A DNA stretch of 64,000 bases from Nostoc foliaceum FACHB-393. Lineage in GTDB: Bacteria; Cyanobacteriota; Cyanobacteriia; Cyanobacteriales; Nostocaceae. Positions 1-8,058 of this stretch are shown one piece after another; the first letter of the stretch is position 1, and every line of letters begins with the position of its first letter. The stretch is from NCBI RefSeq assembly GCF_014698505.1, contig NZ_JACJTD010000011.1, positions 62,001-126,000 of the forward strand, written 5' to 3'. Position numbers and translations under genes: made by a program. The notes under the pieces were generated by a model that was not told the DNA's origin, did no database searches, and worked only from the letters and a program-made list of their open reading frames with translations.

Positions 1-28
1 TCCTATAGGCGCATCTTCAAAAATCTAA

Positions 29-1183
<1,155 letters not shown>

Positions 1184-1261
1184 CAAATGATCAAGACCCA
1201 AACCATGTTAAGATATCTCTCAATTATGAAAGCTGTGTTGGATAGTTGGATTTAAACAAAC

Positions 1262-1399
1262 ATGGAAGCAGGACTTTTATTAGCAAAACTGCCTGAAGCT
1301 TACCAAATCTTTGATCCTTTGGTGGACGTTCTCCCAGTCATCCCCGTATTCTTCTTGTTGCTTGCTTTCGTTTGGCAAGCAGCCGTGGGATTTAGGTAA
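1262..1399 (+). CDS. psbK: Photosystem II reaction centre protein K
   Basis: This 45-codon gene encodes [20 protein letters not shown] followed by one hydrophobic transmembrane segment ([18 protein letters not shown]). It matches cyanobacterial PsbK, including the short cleavable leader before KLPEAY. PsbK is a single-span subunit at the edge of the photosystem II core near CP43. It follows tgt closely and has its own terminator downstream. Confidence 0.96.
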   Translation: MEAGLLLAKLPEAYQIFDPLVDVLPVIPVFFLLLAFVWQAAVGFR

Positions 1400-1420
1400 G
1401 TTAATCTATTTTTCAATTTA

Positions 1421-1452
1421 TAGGACAGGTACTATACCTGTTCTATTTTTTT
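1421..1452 (+). terminator. Rho-independent terminator after psbK
   Basis: A 10-bp stem (TAGGACAGGT pairing with ACCTGTTCTA, one G-U pair) with a five-base loop is followed directly by seven T residues. It lies 21 bases after the psbK stop, so psbK probably forms its own short transcript. Confidence 0.8.
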
Positions 1453-1584
1453 GTGGTGATATATTTTATAAAATTAATATTTATTAATATTTTGTAATGT
1501 TTTAATATAATAAATAAGATGTGAATCAAGCCATGTCAATATGAAGCCTTGAAAGCCAAGCTTAGAGTCAAGGAGGAATTAGTT

Positions 1585-1881
1585 ATGGGTAATATCAAAT
1601 TCGTTAAAGAGAATAAAGAAGTAGTGGCGGCAGATGGTGCAAATCTCCGGCTCAAAGGGATGCAAAATGGCATTGATATATATACATTCATTGGCAAGAT
1701 GACCAATTGCGGTGGTAATGGTCAGTGTGGTACTTGCGTTGTGGAAATAGTCGAAGGAATAGAAAATCTCTCCCCCCGCACAGACGTAGAAAACCGAAAA
1801 TTCAAAAAAAAGCCAGAAAATTACCGCCTTGCCTGTCAAACTTTAGTGAATGGCTCAGTCAGTGTGGTTACGAAGCCTTAA
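1585..1881 (+). CDS. [2Fe-2S] ferredoxin-like protein
   Basis: This 98-residue protein has a beta-grasp ferredoxin pattern with cluster ligands in [10 protein letters not shown] (C-x5-C-x2-C) and a fourth Cys in LACQTL. The x5 spacing differs from the C-x4-C-x2-C of photosynthetic plant-type ferredoxin and resembles adrenodoxin-like or bacterial [2Fe-2S] proteins. The start at 1585 is preferred over the in-frame codon at 1549 because a strong Shine-Dalgarno (AAGGAGG) lies eight bases before it. The protein has no signal peptide, so a soluble cytoplasmic or stromal-side electron carrier is expected. It lies between psbK and psbM; its partner is unknown. Confidence 0.88.
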   Translation: MGNIKFVKENKEVVAADGANLRLKGMQNGIDIYTFIGKMTNCGGNGQCGTCVVEIVEGIENLSPRTDVENRKFKKKPENYRLACQTLVNGSVSVVTKP

Positions 1882-1998
1882 CTTTTGTGGGATCAACCGT
1901 GGTTAGCATGTGAGAAAGTAAAAAATTTGGGCTAACTCTGTCATTGATGATGCTATCCTAATGTTGTTGACTGGAAATTTAAGAGAGGCTTTCTTGCC

Positions 1999-2115
1999 AT
2001 GCAAGTTAATGACCTGGGGTTCGTAGCGAGCATTTTGTTCGTACTAGTCCCCACTGTGTTTTTACTAATTCTGTACATCCAAACTGCTAGCCGCGAAGGT
2101 GGAAAAGATAGTTAA
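1999..2115 (+). CDS. psbM: Photosystem II reaction centre protein M
   Basis: The 38-residue product begins [20 protein letters not shown] and ends in [11 protein letters not shown]. This is the pattern of cyanobacterial PsbM: a single transmembrane helix with a charged tail. PsbM sits at the interface of the photosystem II dimer. The gene is followed at once by a strong terminator shared with the convergent stress-protein gene. Confidence 0.96.
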   Translation: MQVNDLGFVASILFVLVPTVFLLILYIQTASREGGKDS

Positions 2116-2132
2116 AAGTTTGTGTATCAAAT

Positions 2133-2167
2133 AAAAAACCCCTGCACCAGTAGTGTAGGGGTTTTTA
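2133..2167. terminator. Bidirectional terminator between psbM and the stress-protein gene
   Basis: AAAAACCCCT (2134-2143) pairs with AGGGGTTTTT (2157-2166). The A and T tracts on the two sides allow termination in both directions. The hairpin lies between the convergent psbM and universal stress protein genes. Confidence 0.85.
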
Positions 2168-2195
2168 TTTATCTACCACTAACTCTATTTTGCCT

Positions 2196-3047
2196 TTAAG
2201 CGATCGTCCGCGCCAATAGTACCGGACAAGTGGCATTGACTCGAACATAATCAGACAAGGAAGATCCGATGAGTCTGTCTATATCGACAAAACTCTTAGC
2301 GATCGATGGACGGCGATCAGGAGAACCGAGCAATAATAAGTCTACATTCAACTCCTCTGCCAACCGACAAATTTCTTCACCAGGTTTGCCACTGCTAATA
2401 TAAGAACGAGATTGGATGCCCTGTTTTTCAGCTTCTGCAACTGCGGCTGCTAAAACTGGATTTTTGTCTGAACTAACTTCAGTTATTTCCGATTTTTTCC
2501 CGCCTAAGTCTGTAGTAACATTTGCCAAAATTAACTGGCTTCCCTGAATATCTCGCAGTAAAAACAGTGCCAATTTCAAGCAGTTTTTTGCAGAATCAGA
2601 GTTGTCTATTGCCACCATAATGCGCTTAATTCTTTTTACATAAATGTCATCTTTTACCAGCAACATGGGGCGAGAAGATAGCTGAAAAACATACTGGCTG
2701 ACTGAGTTCGATAAAATCGATTGCAGCCGCTTAAGTCCGCGTGAACCCATAATAATCAAGTCAGCGTCGATTTCATCAGCTACTTGGCAAACTACATCTT
2801 TGGGGTCGCCTTCGCGCAAAATTGAAGAAACCTGGCTAGGGTCTAAGTTCAAAGTTTGGATGGCATTCGCCAGAATTTTACCACCATTTTCCCATTTAGT
2901 TGTCATGGTAGCAGCAGTACTCTGTGCCTGAACAACATGCAAAATTGTAACTTTTGCAGATTCAATTGAAGGGATTTCTCTCAGGGTTTTGAGCATTTCT
3001 TCTGCGTGTCCCAATCCCGATACAGCCAGCAAAATTCTTCTTATCAT
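2196..3047 (-). CDS. Tandem universal stress protein (two UspA domains)
   Basis: This 283-residue protein is made of two UspA-fold domains, about residues 1-135 and 140-283. The first starts MIRRILLAVSGLGHAEE and carries a nucleotide-loop-like IIMGSRGLKRL. The second starts RIMVAIDNSDSAKNCLKL and has LLLGSPDRR plus a later IGSSLSDYV. The canonical G-x2-G-x9-G-S/T ATP loop is imperfect in domain 1, where Asn-Ser replaces Gly-Ser, so nucleotide binding is uncertain. UspA proteins are cytoplasmic stress-linked regulators or chaperones. No operon partner is evident. Confidence 0.93.
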   Translation of the reverse strand: MIRRILLAVSGLGHAEEMLKTLREIPSIESAKVTILHVVQAQSTAATMTTKWENGGKILANAIQTLNLDPSQVSSILREGDPKDVVCQVADEIDADLIIMGSRGLKRLQSILSNSVSQYVFQLSSRPMLLVKDDIYVKRIKRIMVAIDNSDSAKNCLKLALFLLRDIQGSQLILANVTTDLGGKKSEITEVSSDKNPVLAAAVAEAEKQGIQSRSYISSGKPGEEICRLAEELNVDLLLLGSPDRRPSIAKSFVDIDRLIGSSLSDYVRVNATCPVLLARTIA

Positions 3048-3997
3048 ATTACGTAATTTTTGTTAAGTTTACTTTTGTTTTCGCTGTTAGTACTTGGCTC
3101 TGGTAAAATTTTTACCGCCTTGCTCGACAATCTAGTTAGTAAGTTGGCACAAACAAACTTTGTTTTTTAGTATTTAACACTCAAACAAATGAATAAGTAA
3201 ACAAATGTTTAGATTTATTTGCACCTAGTTACTTAAACTCTCAACTAGACTTCAATTATTAAGCATACTCTCAACTTAGCCTGAAGAACTTAATAAATTA
3301 TGATGTTAGTTATTATTTTTAATCTATGTTAATTTTTTTTAATTATAAATTAGTTAAGTATTGCAAAGAAATGCCAAAATAACTCTTCAGAAAAATTTAT
3401 TCACTGTAAGCCTTGACAGGCGATCGCTCAGGCTTGAATAGTCTACGACTAATTCTAAATTTTCTCTATTATCCGCCTTTTTTAAAGTCTTTTGCAGTTT
3501 TGGGAACTCAGATAGGATTGCCATATTCCAACAGCAGAAAAATGTAGGATAACAACATCCGAATTCAGATGTTCTAATAGTAAAAATCATATTTAATACT
3601 ATATTGAAACCCCTGAGATAGAATCTGTGGGGGTTTGTTTGATTACTGATGATGAAATTCGCTTAACTTAGATGCGCCCCTGGTTGTCCGTTTTGGACTA
3701 CAAACGAAGCTAGGGTTTTCACAGAGGCATTCAAGTCTCATACCAATTCACAAAAATCCTGATACATATAGATTTCTCGTAGGGGCATGGCATTGCCATG
3801 CCCTGACCAGCGTATTTGTATCATTATTAAAGTGAAATAGTATCAGTTGTCGGATTGGGGCATGGGAAGAATTTGGTGGGATATTTAGACTCCACAGAAC
3901 TGCCACTACAGGCACTTTTGGCAAACCCTTTTTTAATTACGAATTACGTTAGCGCAGCGGTAGCGACGTAGGAGCGTCATTACGAATTACGAATTAT
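3048..3997. other. Intergenic region, AT-rich with repeats
   Basis: No gene is supported. A 67-codon reverse-strand reading frame (3387-3590) resembles no family I know. A hairpin AAACCCC/GGGGGTTT lies at about 3607-3636. A 104-bp inverted-repeat element occupies 3740-3843. The right end (about 3936-3995) holds ATTACGAATTACG repeats enclosing AGCGCAGCGGTAGCGACG, a palindromic repeat related to the one inside priA. Confidence 0.6.
3740..3843. repeat. MITE-like element, copy 1 (second copy at 60366-60468)
   Basis: The element begins ATACCAATTC and ends GAAATAGTAT. It has a central perfect palindrome GGGCATGGC/GCCATGCCC. It shares most of its flanking arms with the copy at 60366-60468 (TGATA.ATATAGATTT..CGTAGGG on the left, GTATTTGTATCA...TTAAAG on the right). 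The palindromic core differs in sequence but not in form. Confidence 0.75.
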
Positions 3998-5263
3998 TTA
4001 AAATCTGCCATTCCCCTGAACAATGTGCTTGACGGTGGTCAAAGTTTCCAGGCTGATAAATCCCCGACGATGACCTTTTTGGTTAGACATGCCAAGAAAT
4101 ACTGAATCTCCCCGCGAGGGGTTGCGGGAAAAACGCGGGGAAGTGTTGATGTAGGTAGAAGCACTGTTAACTCCTAAGGCAAACTGCCGACTTTCCTGAT
4201 AGGATTCAGTAACGATAGAGTCAGCATGACCACTGCTGTGTTCATTAATCCAGGCGATCGCACCCTCTAAGCTATCCACCAGTTTAAAAGCCACTGTCCT
4301 AGTTAAATAAGGGTTTCCCCATTCGCCTTCCTTCACCAGCTGCAACTGGGGAAAGGCTTCTACTAGTTCTGCATCCCCTTTAATTTCAAAGCCTTTTTCC
4401 ATCAAGCTGTTCCACAGAACTGCTAAAGATGATGGCAATGCTTGGCGGTGAATGAGTACTTTTTCAATGGCATTAACTTGGTCTGGTTCGCTCTGATGGC
4501 TATTAAAAATCATCCAGCGCACCATTTCTAGGCTGCTATTGAGCGACCAGTAGAGATAACAGTTACCCATTGCTGACTTTAATACTGGGCAAGTTGAATG
4601 TCGTACTACCTGCTGTACTAAGCTAGAACGTCCGTAGGGAATCACTAGATTCACATACTGGTCTTGGGTGACTAAATCCCGAATCGAAGCACCATGTTCT
4701 GCTGTGATCAGTTCTAGACAGCCTGGAGCTAGACCAACTTCTGCGATCGCACTTTGCAGGATCTCAGCGATGACCGCGTTAGAATGACTAGCTTCAGTAC
4801 TGCCTTTGAGAATAATACTATTGCCAGTTTTGATACAAAAACCCGCTGCGATCGCCCCTAAATCCGGGAACGCCTCATAAATAAATCCAATCACTCCCAA
4901 AGGCATTAACTGGGTATAACTTTGGGAATCTTCCAGTTGATAATCAGCGGTTCTGACGCGCCGCAGCGGATCTGATAATTCCCCTAACCGTTGTAAAATG
5001 TCCACGGTCATCTCTAGCCTTGTGGGAGTCAGCTTCAGCCAGTCCAATATCAACTCTGGCACTGCCATTTCTCGACTGGCTTCTAAATCCAAGGTATTGG
5101 CTTCTAGAATGTCGTCAAATGAGCGCTCAAGGGCTTGTGCCATTGCCAGTACTGCACGACTTCGGTCTGCTCCCTTTGTGATCCCCAATTTTAGGGAAGC
5201 ATGATAGGCTCGTTGGGCACTAGTAATCGGTTCGGGGTGGTCATCCAAAACTTCAACAGTCAT
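3998..5263 (-). CDS. ProA-like glutamate-5-semialdehyde dehydrogenase paralogue lacking the catalytic Cys
   Basis: The 421-residue protein follows ProA (gamma-glutamyl phosphate reductase, proline synthesis) over its whole length. Recognisable segments are PLGVIGFIYEAFPD, ILKGSTEASHSN, VIPYGRSSLVQ, GNCYLYW and the C-terminal HADSIVTE and FLGMSNQKGHRRGF. In normal ProA the catalytic cysteine lies in a segment like RPSVCNAIE. Here the same place reads SEPDQVNAIE, so Val263 replaces Cys. Classical dehydrogenase catalysis is therefore doubtful. It may be a regulatory or non-catalytic paralogue, or may have a changed reaction. It is the second gene of a two-gene unit with the membrane protein four bases upstream. 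Confidence 0.85.
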   Translation of the reverse strand: MTVEVLDDHPEPITSAQRAYHASLKLGITKGADRSRAVLAMAQALERSFDDILEANTLDLEASREMAVPELILDWLKLTPTRLEMTVDILQRLGELSDPLRRVRTADYQLEDSQSYTQLMPLGVIGFIYEAFPDLGAIAAGFCIKTGNSIILKGSTEASHSNAVIAEILQSAIAEVGLAPGCLELITAEHGASIRDLVTQDQYVNLVIPYGRSSLVQQVVRHSTCPVLKSAMGNCYLYWSLNSSLEMVRWMIFNSHQSEPDQVNAIEKVLIHRQALPSSLAVLWNSLMEKGFEIKGDAELVEAFPQLQLVKEGEWGNPYLTRTVAFKLVDSLEGAIAWINEHSSGHADSIVTESYQESRQFALGVNSASTYINTSPRFSRNPSRGDSVFLGMSNQKGHRRGFISLETLTTVKHIVQGNGRF

Positions 5264-5267
5264 TGAG

Positions 5268-5792
5268 TTAACGTCTGTAGGTAAGCCAGACCATTAGCGC
5301 TGGCAGAATAGCCAATAGCACCGCCACCATTGCCCAAGCAATAATGCTGGAACCATTTGCCAATCGCAGCGCTAATGGCAGCCATATAATCACTAGCACG
5401 AAAATAATGCCAAGTGCTATAGGCAGATAGCTTTCTCCCAAGCGGGGATGGACAACATGCCAACTATTTCCCATCCAACGCCAAGCCCGCTTGTAGGGAT
5501 AGGTGGTAGAAAGCTGTTCTAGGACATGACCATTATCTTCTACTACAAAGATTTGCTGACAGCGATCGCAACCAAATGCTTCTGTCAGCGTAATCGGAAT
5601 TAACTGACCCCGGCGACGACAGGGACAGGGGTATTCGGTATTAAAGTCTATTTTTTCGGGTTTTTGAGATTGCACAAGCGTTCTAATAACTTGAGCGTGT
5701 TTTACACGAACAACGAGAATATGATCCCTTAGTAAATGCCTGATAAGGCTTATCTCTTTATAAAGATGGACAAGCGATGCAAACATCGCCAT
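5268..5792 (-). CDS. Zinc-ribbon membrane protein of unknown function
   Basis: I do not recognise a named family. The protein has about 174 residues. A central paired-cysteine motif (CPC about 20 residues before CDRC) looks like a zinc ribbon. Two hydrophobic segments lie near the C terminus (LPIALGIIFVLVIIWLPLAL and IIAWAMVAVLLAILPALMVW), so the ribbon domain should face the cytoplasm or stroma. The start is unclear: ATG at 5792 or 5786 is more likely than a TTG at 5813, and no good ribosome site is seen. It ends four bases before the ProA-like gene and is probably co-transcribed with it. Confidence 0.7.
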   Translation of the reverse strand: MAMFASLVHLYKEISLIRHLLRDHILVVRVKHAQVIRTLVQSQKPEKIDFNTEYPCPCRRRGQLIPITLTEAFGCDRCQQIFVVEDNGHVLEQLSTTYPYKRAWRWMGNSWHVVHPRLGESYLPIALGIIFVLVIIWLPLALRLANGSSIIAWAMVAVLLAILPALMVWLTYRR

Positions 5793-6574
5793 GATTGCAA
5801 ACACTAGATACAACCGACTCTAAATATCCTAATTGGCATATCAGTACGAGGTTATCTGTTTGTAATCTTTGCTCGTAGCTGGCAATCTTATTTAAGAATT
5901 TCCTTCTCTTCATTTGTCGCCTTAAAGGTAATGTGGTTGCGTTTTTGGGCATTTATTGTGCTGACACACCTGGTACAATTTTAAGCCTACGGGGCGACCA
6001 CTCCTAAAACAAATCGTTTGGGAAGGCTACGCTCATAAACAACAGACACTAACAAACCCGCTAATTTTCCTTTGGGTCACTGTATATTACTATCCAGTCA
6101 AAAGAGGCAGGGGAGCAGGGGGCAGTGGGCAAGGGGGAAAACTGAGACGGAAGCGACTACTCCGCCCCAGCAAGAGCGCCCTTTATGGCGGGGCTTCATA
6201 CCCATGTTCCGCCTCGCTCCACGGCTCTGGGACAGGGCTTGCTCCCCCAGCTAAGAGCAAAGCGCCCCTCCGCTTCTTCGGTGGTCAAGGTTAGATCGGG
6301 ATTACGTCTAATCTCTATTCCTTGCATTTCACAAGCGTTTCAAGAGCGGGAATTACCAAAATATCCAGAGTGTGTGACTCTTTCTCCAAATAGATTGTGG
6401 CTAACTTCACTGCTACAAGACGCTTTGCACCTGACTACACTACTATTTAACTAGCCACTTTTAGTCCAGTGTAATACACCCTACACAAAACGAATTGATT
6501 ACACCTATACAGATTGTAGCCAAGCTAATGTATATCTACACCAGTCTAAAGCTGGGTTTTATATTTCTTAGCAT

Positions 6575-6605
6575 GTGGGTAACGTGATTTGAGTGGGCGA
6601 TATTC
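6575..6605 (-). repeat. Degenerate copy of the 3' end of tRNA-Gly
   Basis: Read on the minus strand, about 24 of 31 bases match the T-arm and 3' acceptor part of the tRNA-Gly gene at 6754-6824, in the same orientation and about 180 bp downstream of it. Most differences are transitions. Similarity to the 5' half is weak. It could be a decayed tRNA duplicate or an old attachment-site remnant. Confidence 0.5.
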
Positions 6606-6703
6606 AAATTGAGACAGTAGACGATTTGTTTGCTCAATCTGTCCACATAGGGAGCGATTCACAAGAGTGTAGTGTGAATCGTCGAACACTTCAACGCACC
6701 CTA

Positions 6704-6744
6704 AAAATACTAAACCCCTTGGAGTGATCAAGTCCAAGAGGTTT
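6704..6744 (-). terminator. Terminator of tRNA-Gly
   Basis: AAACCCCTTGGA (6712-6723) pairs with TCCAAGAGGTTT (6733-6744), with one wobble pair and a nine-base loop. On the minus strand it is followed by a T-rich tail. It starts ten bases after the tRNA 3' end. Confidence 0.75.
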
Positions 6745-6753
6745 TAGTCGGAA

Positions 6754-6824
6754 GCGGGTAACGCGATTCGAACGCGCGACATTCACCTTGGCAAGGTGAC
6801 GCTCTACCACTGAGCTATACCCGC
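6754..6824 (-). tRNA. tRNA-Gly (anticodon GCC)
   Basis: The minus strand reads GCGGGTATAGCTCAGTGGTA at its 5' end and TTCGAATCGCGTTACCCGC at its 3' end, giving a complete 71-base cloverleaf. The acceptor GCGGGTA pairs with TACCCGC, the D-arm is GCTC...GAGC, the anticodon loop is TTGCCAA, and the T-loop is TTCGAAT. The CCA end is not encoded. Confidence 0.97.
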
Positions 6825-6883
6825 AATCAATTGCCATATATCAATATTGCAGATTCATCCCTGATTGTCAACCCCTTAATTTA

Positions 6884-6920
6884 GTTATTGGTCATTAGTC
6901 ATTAGTCATTGGTCATTAGT
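6884..6920. repeat. Short tandem heptamer repeat (TTAGTCA/TTGGTCA)
   Basis: Alternating heptamers TTGGTCA and TTAGTCA run in tandem, followed by AAAGGACAAATGACTAATGA. This is the short tandemly repeated class typical of heterocystous cyanobacteria. It lies just downstream of ribH. A related run lies at 14211-14239. Confidence 0.85.
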
Positions 6921-6951
6921 GAATAACAAAGGACAAATGACTAATGACGCT

Positions 6952-7530
6952 CTAGCCTAGTTCTTCTGACTCCGCAGTTAAATTACCTATGCTGGCACTT
7001 TGAAAAGAGGCTGGCAAAGACTGGCTATTACGAGAATATGGCTCTGCAAGGTTAGAACGCAGTTGCCGCATCAGGCTTGCCATTTCTAGGGCATTCAGGG
7101 CATAATCCCAGCCATGATTACCTTTTATGCCTGCCCGTTCTAAGGCTTGCTGCATAGTGTCTACTGTCAAAATACCAAAAATTACTGGTACTCCTGTTTG
7201 AAAGCTAGCGGCAGCAATGCCTTTAGAAACTTCAGCGGATACATAATCAAAATGGGGTGTTTGTCCTCGAATGACTGCACCTAGACAAATTACAGCATCA
7301 TAACGATGGGAAAGTGCTAGTTGGCGAGCTACTAAAGGTACCTCAAAACTTCCCGGAACCCAAACATAGTCCACCTGATCACCTTGGGGGTTAGGATCTA
7401 CACCGTGGCGTTTCAAGCAATCTTGACATCCCTCTAGCAGCTTTCCGGTAACTAGGTCATTGAATCGACCAATCACTACTGCAAACCGTAAAGGCTCCGT
7501 TTGGGTAAAAGTTCCCTCGAAAACTGCCAT
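6952..7530 (-). CDS. ribH: 6,7-dimethyl-8-ribityllumazine synthase
   Basis: This enzyme makes the riboflavin precursor lumazine from 5-amino-6-ribitylaminouracil and dihydroxybutanone phosphate. The 192-residue protein shows the family pattern [47 protein letters not shown] with the catalytic His, [20 protein letters not shown] and [13 protein letters not shown]. It is about 35 residues longer than typical lumazine synthases because of a Ser/Asn-rich C-terminal tail ([17 protein letters not shown]), which is variable in cyanobacteria. It shares orientation with psbZ upstream. Confidence 0.95.
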   Translation of the reverse strand: MAVFEGTFTQTEPLRFAVVIGRFNDLVTGKLLEGCQDCLKRHGVDPNPQGDQVDYVWVPGSFEVPLVARQLALSHRYDAVICLGAVIRGQTPHFDYVSAEVSKGIAAASFQTGVPVIFGILTVDTMQQALERAGIKGNHGWDYALNALEMASLMRQLRSNLAEPYSRNSQSLPASFQSASIGNLTAESEELG

Positions 7531-7719
7531 GACTGCCTCTTAATCAACTATACTTCTGGCCAATATACATTTCTTATTAAAATGTAGAGGAGCAGGAAAG
7601 CACGGTCAGAAAAAAGAAAATCGGAAAAAATTTCTCCTTTTTTCCTTTGGTTTTTGACCTTGGCTTTTCTGCCCCTCTAGTTCTTATATTATGTGCCTGC
7701 GCCAGAGCGAAGCCGTCGC

Positions 7720-7908
7720 TTACACGACAAAAAAGTTTAACAAACCAACTAAAAACACCAAAGCAATCCAAGCGGCGGAACCAACCCAGAGCAGTTTTTT
7801 AGATTCAACCCAATTTTGGGGAGTGGCGTAAGCAACGGGGACGCCAACAACCAGGACAAAAGACAATAGGACTAGACCTATCAAGGCAAATTGGAATATT
7901 ATGGTCAT
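7720..7908 (-). CDS. psbZ: Photosystem II protein PsbZ (Ycf9)
   Basis: The 62-residue product begins [20 protein letters not shown] and has two transmembrane helices with the loop [16 protein letters not shown], the pattern of PsbZ. PsbZ is a peripheral core subunit near CP43 that affects antenna coupling. The start is at 7908, after GGAGAAGCAAAA; an in-frame codon 15 bases upstream would add five residues before the ribosome site. ribH lies downstream in the same direction. Confidence 0.95.
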   Translation of the reverse strand: MTIIFQFALIGLVLLSFVLVVGVPVAYATPQNWVESKKLLWVGSAAWIALVFLVGLLNFFVV

Positions 7909-8058
7909 TTTTGCTTCTCCCAATACAGCGAAATACTAAGGATAGAATATCCTAAAGGGCGACACTGACACTTTCTTATTATTTTTAAGCTAGCAGAAAT
8001 TGCAACATTTTAGTCATTTGTCCTTTGTCTAAGTACCAATGGCTAATGACTCGTAACT

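Larger units (their letters stand above)
5793..6753. other. Long intergenic region with a tRNA-like relic and hairpins
   Basis: No gene is supported here. About 6110-6300 is unusually GC-rich, with a purine tract (GAGGCAGGGGAGCAGGGGGC) at the left. At 6575-6605 lies a degenerate copy of the 3' end of tRNA-Gly. At 6655-6681 CGATTCACA and TGTGAATCG form a perfect 9-bp hairpin. The tRNA terminator lies at 6704-6744. Short open frames in this stretch resemble no known family. Confidence 0.6.

Noticed and set aside
3387-3590. 67-codon reverse-strand frame in the 3-4 kb intergenic region
   Set aside because: No family resemblance, Cys-rich odd start, and no ribosome site; probably chance in AT-rich DNA.
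6072-6454. Overlapping forward frames in the GC-rich patch at 6.1-6.4 kb
   Set aside because: Composition is driven by purine tracts and repeat-like DNA and no domain was recognised.
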